Part shown: piece by piece, positions 1 through 6,199 of the stretch
How the letters are laid out: each line of letters opens with the position of its first letter
How positions within the stretch are numbered: position 1 is the stretch's first letter
Source: an uncultured Rubellimicrobium sp.
Lineage (GTDB): Bacteria; Pseudomonadota; Alphaproteobacteria; Rhodobacterales; Rhodobacteraceae
NCBI GenBank assembly: GCA_902805995.1
Contig: CADCUU010000480.1
Span: 1-10,616 of the forward strand
Direction: 5' to 3'
Length of the DNA: 10,616 bases
The notes under the pieces: generated by a model
What the model saw: the letters and a program-made list of their open reading frames with translations, nothing else
What the model was told of the DNA's origin: nothing
Databases searched by the model: none
Made by a program: the position numbers and the translations under genes

Positions 1-1
1 T

Positions 2-1210
2 CTACAGGGTGGAGACGGGGTCCTCGGGCCGCCCGATCTTGACCGAAAGGTCGCGGATCCAGTTCCCGACGAGGTCTGACTTGGCCCGCCCCGAGATGCG
101 GCCCGTGGGGCCGGTGATCCGCTTCAGCACCGCCATCACCGCGTTGTCGGCGATGGACTGGGGCTGGATCAGGCCGAGGGCCAGCCGGTCCTCGGACACA
201 TAGGCCACGCCCGCGGCGATGGCGTCGCGGTTGGACCGGAGGCGCCTTTCCTGTCCGTCGATGACGATCGTGCCGCGGTCGGGCCGCGCCATTCCGAAGA
301 GCGCGTGGCCCAGTTCCGTCCGCCCCGCCCCGATCAGCCCGGTCAGGCCCAGCACCTCGCCCGCGCGGATCGTGAGGTCGATGTCCTCGAACTCCCCCGC
401 GCGGGAGAGGCCCCGCACTTCCAGCACGGGACGGGCGCCGGAGACGTCGCGGGCCATGACGGACATGTCGAAGGTCTTGCCGGTCATGAGCTCCGTCAGC
501 CGTGTCGGAGTCATTCCCTCGGTCGGGAAGACCCCCACGAGGCGGCCGTCGCGGACCACCGTCACCCGCTCGCAGATGTCGAGCACCTCTTGCAGGCGGT
601 GGCTCACGAAGACGATGGCCACGCCCTTGGCCGAAAGGTTGCGGACGATGTCGAGGAGCGCGTCCGTCTCGCTCTGGGTGAGGGAAGCCGTGGGCTCGTC
701 CATGAAGATGAGGCGCGCGTCCTGCACCAGGGCACGGGCAATTGCCACGATCTGGCGCTCGGCGATGGGCAGCGTCCGCAGCCGCGCCTCCAGATCCAGG
801 CTCACGCCCAGCCGCGCGAGGGCCGCCTCGGCCGCCTTGTGGACGCTGGCGTGGCTCACGGCGCGCGGCACCGAGCCGAGCAGCGTCTCGAAGGCAATGT
901 TCTCCGCTACCGACATCTCGGGGAAGAGCGCGAGGTCCTGCCAGATGACGGCGATGCCCCGGGCCCGTGCCGCATCCGGGGTCATGCGGGGAACGACCTC
1001 GCCGAAGACCTCGATTTCGGCCCCCGGCTCGGGCGTGTAGACGCCTGTGATGATCTTGATGAGCGTGCTCTTGCCGCAGCCGTTCTCTCCGGCAAGGCAA
1101 TGGACCTCGCCCTCGCGGACATCGAAGGCCACGTCGTCGAGGGCACGCACGCCCCCGAACACCTTGGAGACATGCGACAACCGGATCGCGAGGGGGAAGT
1201 CTGGGGTCAT
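2..1210 (-). CDS. CUT2-type sugar ABC transporter ATPase, truncated in second ABC domain
   Basis: Cytoplasmic ATPase of a CUT2 importer (RbsA/XylG/LsrA type, two fused ABC domains), energising uptake of the sugar bound by the protein encoded just upstream. Seen: domain 1 has Walker A GENGCGKST (residues 41-49), Q-loop Gln91, a degenerate signature LPIAERQIVAIARAL (147-161), Walker B LIFMDEPTAS (167-176) and switch His204. Domain 2 starts near 262, with the GLIGAGRTEL form of Walker A (291-300) usual in this family and YVSEDR (337-342). The frame ends after residue 402 with TAG at 2-4, where family members continue into the second SGGNQ signature, Walker B and switch; they are about 500 residues long. 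This could be a nonsense mutation, a frameshift, an insertion junction or an assembly-edge error; only one base lies beyond the stop. The ATG at 1208-1210 was chosen because homology begins there; the Shine-Dalgarno is poor. It lies 94 bp after the binding-protein gene. Family assignment is firm, substrate unknown. Confidence 0.85.
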   Translation of the reverse strand: MTPDFPLAIRLSHVSKVFGGVRALDDVAFDVREGEVHCLAGENGCGKSTLIKIITGVYTPEPGAEIEVFGEVVPRMTPDAARARGIAVIWQDLALFPEMSVAENIAFETLLGSVPRAVSHASVHKAAEAALARLGVSLDLEARLRTLPIAERQIVAIARALVQDARLIFMDEPTASLTQSETDALLDIVRNLSAKGVAIVFVSHRLQEVLDICERVTVVRDGRLVGVFPTEGMTPTRLTELMTGKTFDMSVMARDVSGARPVLEVRGLSRAGEFEDIDLTIRAGEVLGLTGLIGAGRTELGHALFGMARPDRGTIVIDGQERRLRSNRDAIAAGVAYVSEDRLALGLIQPQSIADNAVMAVLKRITGPTGRISGRAKSDLVGNWIRDLSVKIGRPEDPVSTL

Positions 1211-1267
1211 GACAGGGCGCAACCATGCCGCGTCCCAAGGGACGGGGCGAAAACGCAGGATGGGGAT

Positions 1268-1294
1268 GCCGGCCGAACCATAGGTCCGGCCGGC
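1268..1294 (-). promoter_or_regulatory. Intercistronic RNA hairpin between binding-protein and ATPase genes
   Basis: The bases form a 12-bp stem with a 3-base loop. As minus-strand RNA every position pairs, with one G-U; read as plus-strand RNA the same position is an A-C mismatch, so the fold suits the minus transcript. It sits 11 bases after the binding-protein stop. No U-run follows directly (a TTTT lies about 14 bases further), so it looks less like a full terminator than a stabilising or partly attenuating hairpin that keeps binding-protein mRNA more abundant than ATPase mRNA. That is a common arrangement in ABC import operons. Function is inferred. Confidence 0.5.
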
Positions 1295-1304
1295 CAGGGA
1301 TGCC

Positions 1305-2297
1305 TCAGAGGCCCATCTCGGCCAGGCCGTCGACGCTTTCGGTGTCGATGGTGATGAGGTTGTCGGTGATGATGTCCTTGTTCTCGGCGTCGGGCTCCAC
1401 CACGCCGAGGCCCGGGATCTCGGTGCCGCTGGCAATCTCGGTGCCCTTCACGAGCATGTCGCCCATAGTGACGAACACCCGGCCTGCTTCCATCGGGTTC
1501 CACATGAAGCCGCCGCCGATGGCGCCCGAATGGATCAGGTCACGCCCCTGCCCCGGAGAGAACGGCCCGATCACATGGACCTGCCCCACGGCGCGACGCT
1601 CCTCCACGGCGCGGGCAGCGCCGATGGGCCCCTGCGAGCCGAAGGCCAGGAAGCCCTTGAGGTTCGGATGCGCGGACATGAGGTCCAGCGCCGTGGTCCG
1701 GGAATCGTCCACGTTCTCGGCCACGCCGTAGCGTTCGCCGACCAGCGTCATGTTCGGGTAGTTCGCCTGAATATGCACGATGGCTGCGTCGGCCCAGGCG
1801 TTGTGCAGCGGCACGGTCAGAGAGCCCACGAAGACGGCGTACTCGCCCTCGCCGCCCATCTGCTCGGCCAGGAGGTCGGCATGGCTTTCACCGAAGCCCT
1901 GGGCCGAGGCCATCTCGAAGTTCCAGTCCACGTTCTGCAGGCCGGGTCCTTCGTGCGAGATCACGCGGATGCCGGCATCGCGGGCCTTCTGGAGCACGGG
2001 CTCCAGCGCGGCCTCGTCGTTGGGGACCACGCCGATCACGTCCACGCCCCGGGCGATCAGGTCCTCGATGGCGCGGACCTGGAGAGCGGGGTCGGCGCTG
2101 GTCGGGCCGATCATCTCGGCCTCCATGCCCACGGCCTCCGCCTGCTCGAGGATCCCGGCCTCCATGGCGTTGAACCACGGGATGCCCCCGATCTTGACGA
2201 CGACGCCCATCGTGGGCGCGTCCTGGGCGGCGACGGGCAGGGCGAGGACGGCCGCGAGGGCCGTCCCAGCAAGCAGGGCCAAGCGTCGGTTCATCAT
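1305..2297 (-). CDS. Periplasmic sugar-binding protein of CUT2 ABC importer (LsrB/RhaS-like)
   Basis: Secreted substrate-binding protein (periplasmic binding protein type 1 fold, 330 residues) that captures a sugar or sugar-like ligand in the periplasm and delivers it to the membrane permease. Seen: a signal peptide with basic MMNRR, a hydrophobic stretch at about 6-22 and probable cleavage after LPVAA (residue 24). Typical family stretches are KIGGIPWFNAMEAG (35-48), VDVIGVVPND (85-94), an AFGSQGPIGAARA helix region (218-230) and GGGFMWNP (261-268). Start: two consecutive ATGs (2295-2297 and 2292-2294) follow GGGAGGA; the second has the better spacing and would give 329 residues. The gene precedes the ATPase gene and is divergent from a LacI regulator, which probably controls it. 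Such proteins are often labelled autoinducer-2-binding. Here the LsrB segment that carries ligand-contacting Asp-Gln reads SLTVPLHNAW (159-168), and no lsr genes are seen, so that label is doubtful. The ligand is unknown. Confidence 0.9.
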   Translation of the reverse strand: MMNRRLALLAGTALAAVLALPVAAQDAPTMGVVVKIGGIPWFNAMEAGILEQAEAVGMEAEMIGPTSADPALQVRAIEDLIARGVDVIGVVPNDEAALEPVLQKARDAGIRVISHEGPGLQNVDWNFEMASAQGFGESHADLLAEQMGGEGEYAVFVGSLTVPLHNAWADAAIVHIQANYPNMTLVGERYGVAENVDDSRTTALDLMSAHPNLKGFLAFGSQGPIGAARAVEERRAVGQVHVIGPFSPGQGRDLIHSGAIGGGFMWNPMEAGRVFVTMGDMLVKGTEIASGTEIPGLGVVEPDAENKDIITDNLITIDTESVDGLAEMGL

Positions 2298-2301
2298 GTC
2301 T

Positions 2302-2308
2302 TCCTCCC
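2302..2308 (-). promoter_or_regulatory. Strong Shine-Dalgarno of the binding-protein gene
   Basis: On the minus strand GGGAGGA precedes the tandem ATGs. The GGAGG core is 5 bases from the first ATG and 8 from the second. It rejects the longer open frame that runs upstream to 2408, whose extra residues would also bury the signal peptide. Confidence 0.75.
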
Positions 2309-2314
2309 TTGTGG

Positions 2315-2355
2315 GGCCGGGTTGATCCCGGCCTTCCTCGCCTGCGGGCCGGGAT
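2315..2355 (-). promoter_or_regulatory. Two mutually exclusive hairpins in the binding-protein 5' leader
   Basis: Three complementary segments lie in the untranslated leader. The middle one (2325-2333, GGCCGGGAT on the minus strand) can pair over 9 bp with ATCCCGGCC at 2347-2355 (13-base loop). Its GGCCGGG part can instead pair over 7 bp with CCCGGCC at 2315-2321 (5-base loop). The two stems cannot coexist. The second ends 6 bases before the Shine-Dalgarno. The layout resembles a translational switch or attenuator, but there is no U-tract and no recognisable riboswitch class. The pairings are seen; the regulatory role is inferred. Confidence 0.4.
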
Positions 2356-2416
2356 GCTGTCGGGGTCGCAAGAAGCCGCCCTGCGCATCGCCATGACCAC
2401 TTGCACAAACGATGGA

Positions 2417-2438
2417 GCAGATGGCATCATCCATTCGC
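2417..2438. promoter_or_regulatory. Operator-like imperfect palindrome between regulator and transport genes
   Basis: GCAGATGG, six bases CATCAT, then CCATTCGC: the arms match at 6 of 8 positions, with an exact ATGG-N6-CCAT core at 2421-2434. It overlaps the proposed -10 element of the binding-protein promoter, as expected for repression by the divergent LacI-type protein. A second weak candidate with the central CG usual for LacI-family sites lies alongside at 2402-2419 (TGC...CG...GCA, 6 of 9 pairs). I cannot tell which, if either, is bound. Confidence 0.35.
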
Positions 2439-2449
2439 ATCCACGTCAA
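2421..2449 (-). promoter_or_regulatory. Possible sigma-70 promoter for the binding-protein operon
   Basis: On the minus strand TTGACG (2444-2449) is a good -35 match. After 17 bases comes TGCCAT (2421-2426), a weak -10 with 3 of 6 consensus bases. Transcription would start near 2414 and give a leader of roughly 115 bases containing the paired hairpins. The -35 and spacing support it; the poor -10 keeps confidence low. Confidence 0.35.
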
Positions 2450-2470
2450 GAGTAAATGTAAGGCCCCGGC

Positions 2471-3523
2471 ATGAGTGTTAGCGGTATCCGTCCACGGCCC
2501 ACCCTCAAGGATATCGCGCGCCTCGCCGAGGCGTCGCCCTCGACGGTGAGCGCGGTCCTTTCGGGGACATGGCAGGCCCGCCGCATCAGCGAGTCCACGG
2601 CCGACCGGGTCCGCCGCGTCGCGGACGAGCAGGGCTTCTCCATCAACCGTCAGGCGCGCGGTTTGCGGCGCGGGCGGTCCGACATGGTGGGTCTGATCCT
2701 GCCCATGCACGACAACCGCTTCTTCGCCGCCACCGCCCAAAGCTTCGAGGCCGAGGCGCGGGCGCGGCATCTCTGCCCCGTCGTCGTGTCCACCCTCCGC
2801 GACCCGGCGGAGGAGATCCGCACCGTGGAAAGGCTCATCTCCTACGCCGTGGATTCGCTCGTCATCGCAGGGGCCAGCGACCCCGTGGCTATCGGCGCTC
2901 TCTGCCGCGCGGCAGGGGTGCGGCATGTCTATGTGGACCTTCCGGGGGAGGACGCGCCCTCGGTGCTCAGCGACAACTTCGGCGGGGCGAAGGTTCTGAC
3001 CGAGGCGCTGCTGGATCGGATGGCGCCGGGATCGGGCCCGCGCGCCCTGCCCTACTTCGTTGGCGGCAGCCCCGCCGACAGTGCCACGGCGAGGCGCAGC
3101 GACGGGTTCCGGGCCGCCGTCTCGCAGCGGTTGGGCCAGGTCGCGCCCGATCAGGTGCTGGCCTGCGGCTATGCCCCATCGCGCGCGACCGCTGAGCTTG
3201 CCGCACTCTGCGATCGCCTGGGCGGATTACCCGCAGCCCTGTTCGTCAACTCCCTCACGGTGTTCGAAGGGGCGCTCCGGCATATCGTGACGCTCCCGGC
3301 CTCGGATCTGGAGGGGACGGTCTTCGGCTGCTACGACCACGACCCGATCGCGTCGTTCCTGCCCTTCCCGGTCCACATGCTGCGCCAGAACTCCGAAGCG
3401 ATGATCGCCCGGGCCTTTGCCCTCATCGACGAGGAAGACGTGGAGCCCCGCGTGATAGAGATCGCGCCCGACCTCGTGCCGCCGCGCACGATCCGGCCGG
3501 GCACGCTGTTCGACCTGGGTTAA
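2471..3523 (+). CDS. LacI-family transcriptional regulator
   Basis: DNA-binding repressor of 350 residues, the usual LacI-family length. Seen: N-terminal helix-turn-helix TLKDIARLAEASPSTVSAVL (11-30); a WQARRIS segment (34-40) of the kind found in a LacI subgroup; a hinge helix with NRQARGLRRGRS (59-70); and a periplasmic-binding-protein-like effector domain from about 72 (DMVGLILP) to the end, with YFVGGSP and a following R..GFR..V segment typical of the core. The ATG at 2471 follows TAAGG at 2459-2463 with a 7-base spacer. It is divergent from the binding-protein gene across 173 bp, so it most likely represses that importer until a sugar or sugar phosphate binds. The effector is unknown. 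Its TAA overlaps by 4 bp the stop of the convergent monooxygenase gene. Confidence 0.92.
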   Translation: MSVSGIRPRPTLKDIARLAEASPSTVSAVLSGTWQARRISESTADRVRRVADEQGFSINRQARGLRRGRSDMVGLILPMHDNRFFAATAQSFEAEARARHLCPVVVSTLRDPAEEIRTVERLISYAVDSLVIAGASDPVAIGALCRAAGVRHVYVDLPGEDAPSVLSDNFGGAKVLTEALLDRMAPGSGPRALPYFVGGSPADSATARRSDGFRAAVSQRLGQVAPDQVLACGYAPSRATAELAALCDRLGGLPAALFVNSLTVFEGALRHIVTLPASDLEGTVFGCYDHDPIASFLPFPVHMLRQNSEAMIARAFALIDEEDVEPRVIEIAPDLVPPRTIRPGTLFDLG

Positions 3524-4554
3524 GCGAGGGCCTTGCGCACCTCAGGCGCGACCTTCGTGGCGAAAAGCTCGATCGCCTTGAGGAGCGTCCGGTGCTCGAT
3601 CACCCCGATCGCCATCTGGATGACGAAGCGGTCGAAGCCCAGGATCTCGTGCATGGCGAGGATCTTGTCCGTGACCTCGGCCGGGCTGCCGACGAACAGC
3701 GCGCCTTTTGGCCCGCGCGACAGGTCGAACTGCGCGCGGTTCGTCGGGCCCCAGCCACGCTCGCGGCCAATGCGATTCATCACCTCGGCTTGCGGGGCAT
3801 AGAAAGTGTCGGCGGCTTCCTGGCTCGTGGCTCCGACGAAACCGTGGACGTTGAGGGAGGTGCGCAGCTTGCTCCGGTCATGGCCCTCGCGCTCCACTGC
3901 CTGGTCATAGAGCTTGAAGAAGGGTTGGAAGCGTGCGGGCTCCCCCCCGATCACGGCGACGGCCAGGGGCAGTCCCAGGCTACCCGCGCGGACCACGGAC
4001 TGAGGCGTGCCGCCCACCGCGATCCAGATAGCAAGGTGTTCCTGATGCGGCCGGGGGTAGACGCCCCGTCCGGCGACCTCAGGCGTGTGCTGACCGCCGG
4101 GCCAGGTGAGCTTCTCGCCCTCGTTGATCTGCATGAGCATCGCGAGCTTTTCAGCGAACAGCGTGTCGTAGTCGTCGAGGTCGTAGCCGAAAAGCGGGAA
4201 GCTTTCTATGAATGAGCCGCGGCCCGCGATGATCTCGGCGCGGCCCTCGCTCAGGCCGTCCAGCGTCGCGAACTGCTGGAAGACCCGGACCGGGTCGTCG
4301 GAGCTCAGGACCGTGACGGCGGAGGCGAGCTTGATCTGCTTCGTCCGCATCGCCGCCGCCGCGAGCACAACGGCCGGGGCAGAGACCGCGTAGTCGGGGC
4401 GGTGATGCTCCCCAAGGCCGAAGACGTCGAGCCCAGCCTCGTCCGCGAGTGCGATCTCCTCCACGAGGTTGCGTAGCCGCTGCGAGGGGCCGACCAGTTC
4501 CCCGGTCAGGGGATTCCGGCCCACGTCGCCGAAAGTGTAGAGACCGAATTCCAT
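3520..4554 (-). CDS. LLM-class flavin-dependent oxidoreductase (luciferase-like monooxygenase)
   Basis: Cytoplasmic enzyme of the bacterial luciferase-like TIM-barrel family (344 residues), which uses reduced FMN or F420 to oxidise an organic substrate. Seen: N-terminal barrel strand MEFGLYTFGD; GLGEHH (46-51), the hallmark of this family; SAVTVLSSDDPVRVFQQFAT (78-97); RAEIIAGRGSFIESFPLFGY (105-124); and IAVGGTPQS (178-186). From memory these fit the Atu2307/SP_0267 group of monooxygenases, whose substrate is not known to me. The ATG at 4552-4554 follows GAGGA by 8 bases and begins where homology begins; a longer open frame to 4785 was rejected. The gene is convergent with the LacI regulator gene (4-bp overlap) and divergent from the cardiolipin synthase gene. 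Nothing ties it functionally to either neighbour. Confidence 0.88.
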   Translation of the reverse strand: MEFGLYTFGDVGRNPLTGELVGPSQRLRNLVEEIALADEAGLDVFGLGEHHRPDYAVSAPAVVLAAAAMRTKQIKLASAVTVLSSDDPVRVFQQFATLDGLSEGRAEIIAGRGSFIESFPLFGYDLDDYDTLFAEKLAMLMQINEGEKLTWPGGQHTPEVAGRGVYPRPHQEHLAIWIAVGGTPQSVVRAGSLGLPLAVAVIGGEPARFQPFFKLYDQAVEREGHDRSKLRTSLNVHGFVGATSQEAADTFYAPQAEVMNRIGRERGWGPTNRAQFDLSRGPKGALFVGSPAEVTDKILAMHEILGFDRFVIQMAIGVIEHRTLLKAIELFATKVAPEVRKALA

Positions 4555-4630
4555 TGCGTGCGTCCTCGCATCCAGGCCGTCGGGGAAGGCCGGACCAGAG
4601 CCCAAGACTACCCAAAGGACAAGGGCGAGC

Positions 4631-4650
4631 CGCGTGGACCGTTCCACACG
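4631..4650. promoter_or_regulatory. 20-bp near-palindrome in divergent intergenic region
   Basis: CGCGTGGACC followed by GTTCCACACG: the half-sites match at 8 of 10 positions around a central CG. The site lies 77 bases upstream of the monooxygenase start and 109 upstream of the cardiolipin synthase start, where a dimeric repressor could act on either gene. A short GCGC-TGT-GCGC repeat follows immediately. No cognate regulator is encoded next to it. The symmetry is seen; operator function is inferred. Confidence 0.35.
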
Positions 4651-4706
4651 CGCTGTGCGCAAGGACACGGTTGCCCTCTGACGCACGGTTTCGTGAGCCC
4701 AGCCCC

Positions 4707-4736
4707 TTGTCGCCGCCCCAAACGAGCTTTGATTAG
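4707..4736 (+). promoter_or_regulatory. Weak candidate promoter for cardiolipin synthase operon
   Basis: TTGTCG (4707-4712), 18 bases, then GATTAG (4731-4736), ahead of the start at 4760. Both boxes match consensus only partly (4 and 3 of 6). The rest of the 205-bp gap (4555-4759) shows no other convincing promoter, RNA gene or small reading frame. Confidence 0.2.
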
Positions 4737-4759
4737 AAGCAACTGCCACGAGAGGACGG

Positions 4760-6199
4760 ATGTCGCTGTTCACGCTGGGCGCCACGATCTATTTCGTCGC
4801 CGTCGCGGCGTATATCATCTCCGAGAACCGCCGCCCCCAGTCGGCCTTTGCCTGGCTGTTCCTCTTCCTGACGCTGCCGGTGGGCGGGCTGGTGGTCTAC
4901 ATCCTGTTCGGGCGGATGCGAGGCGGCGTAGGCCGGACCCGCAAGCTGGTGCGCCAGGACGTATCGTCCCATCTAGGCGAGACGCTCGAACGCGCGCAGG
5001 CCGAGCACAGGGCGGCGATGGATCGGATCGCATCCCGCCCCCCTCTCGTCCTGCAGTTGGCGACCCTGGCGCATTCGGTTTCGGGTGGGCTCGTGACGAC
5101 GTCGAACACGGTCGAGGTGCTTCAGGACGCGGTAGAGAAGTATCCGCGGCTCTTCCGGGACATCGAGGCCGCGCGCGAGACGATCCACCTCCAGTACTAC
5201 ATCTGGCGCCCCGACAGCCTTGGGTTGCGGCTCATGGCGCTGCTGGAATCCAAGGTCGCGCAGGGCGTGAAGGTCCGGGTGCTCTATGATCCAGTGGGGT
5301 CCTTCGGGATCAAGGGCGCGATCTATGTCCGACGGATGCGCGCGCGAGGGATCGAGATGTGGCCCGCCTCGCCGCTCTGGCGGGTGCACACAATATCGTA
5401 CCGCAACCACCGCAAGATCGCGGTGGTCGATGGGCGTATCGGCTATACTGGCGGGATCAACATAGGGGACGAGCATATCGATCCGGGCCACGGTTACGAG
5501 CTTTGGCGTGACACGCATCTGCGGATGACGGGCATGGCGGTCCGGGCTCTCCAGCGGGTGTTCGCCGTGGACTGGGCGAACGCCACGGGGCAAAGCCTCT
5601 TCACGCCCGCGAACTTCCCCCCCCTGGCGGATGGCGATGGCGCCGGCGGCCAGCCCGTGCAGCTTGTTCTATCGGGGCCGGATTCGGACTGGCGGGCCGT
5701 CCGGCATCAGTATTTCGGCATGATCGTCGGCGCGCGCGAACGGGTTCGGGTGCAGACGCCCTACTTCATCCTCGACGCCTCCCTGGCCGAGGCTCTCAAA
5801 ACGGCGGCCTTGTCGGGGGTGGACGTGTCGGTCATGGTTGCCGCCGGGGGACCGGACCAGCGGGTCGTCTACTGGGCCGCGCGGACCTACATGGCCGAGA
5901 TCGCAACCGCGGGGGTCGAGGTGCTGCTCTTCGAGAAGGGGTTCCTGCACGCCAAGACGGTGGTGACGGATGGCTGGGTGGCTTCGGTGGGTTCGGGCAA
6001 CTGGGACATCCGGTCGTTTTCCATCAACTACGAGTTGAACGCCCTCGTCTACGACACCGCCGTCGCCGCCGAGCTGGAAACCGGCTATGAGAGGGACCGG
6101 GCCCGCTGCCGCGTCTTCGATCCGGACGAATACCGCGCCGGCTCCCGCGTCCTGCGGTTCCGCGACTCGGTCGCGCGGCTCGTGTCGCCTCTGCTATGA
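4760..6199 (+). CDS. cls: Cardiolipin synthase (phospholipase D family)
   Basis: Membrane enzyme that condenses two phosphatidylglycerol molecules into cardiolipin and glycerol. Seen over 479 residues, the family's usual length: two N-terminal membrane segments (about 4-20 and 29-50) joined by the short SENRRPQSA loop typical of ClsA-type proteins, then two phospholipase D domains. Their HKD motifs are HRKIAVVD (His217, Lys219, Asp224) followed by GGINIGDEH, and HAKTVVTD (His397, Lys399, Asp404) followed by GSGNWDIRSF. All catalytic residues are present. The second motif has GSGNWD where GSANMD is more usual, a small variation. The ATG at 4760 has AGAGGA close upstream (4751-4756). Its TGA overlaps the next gene's start (ATGA), so the two are probably translated together. 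Confidence 0.95.
   Translation: MSLFTLGATIYFVAVAAYIISENRRPQSAFAWLFLFLTLPVGGLVVYILFGRMRGGVGRTRKLVRQDVSSHLGETLERAQAEHRAAMDRIASRPPLVLQLATLAHSVSGGLVTTSNTVEVLQDAVEKYPRLFRDIEAARETIHLQYYIWRPDSLGLRLMALLESKVAQGVKVRVLYDPVGSFGIKGAIYVRRMRARGIEMWPASPLWRVHTISYRNHRKIAVVDGRIGYTGGINIGDEHIDPGHGYELWRDTHLRMTGMAVRALQRVFAVDWANATGQSLFTPANFPPLADGDGAGGQPVQLVLSGPDSDWRAVRHQYFGMIVGARERVRVQTPYFILDASLAEALKTAALSGVDVSVMVAAGGPDQRVVYWAARTYMAEIATAGVEVLLFEKGFLHAKTVVTDGWVASVGSGNWDIRSFSINYELNALVYDTAVAAELETGYERDRARCRVFDPDEYRAGSRVLRFRDSVARLVSPLL

Noticed and set aside
305..1354. A 349-codon plus-strand frame opposite the ABC ATPase gene, and a similar 288-codon one at 1530-2396.
   Set aside because: Their compositions look like antisense shadows, with no family motifs; the minus strand carries well-conserved ABC transporter proteins.
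1211..1435. An upstream in-frame extension of the ATPase (75 more codons).
   Set aside because: It overlaps the end of the binding-protein gene, reads as low-complexity, and the family homology starts at the ATG at 1210.
4555..4785. An upstream extension of the monooxygenase frame, including a hydrophobic stretch that could look like a signal peptide.
   Set aside because: The enzyme family is cytoplasmic and starts at MEFGLYTFG. A good Shine-Dalgarno precedes 4554, and the extension runs into the cardiolipin synthase gene.
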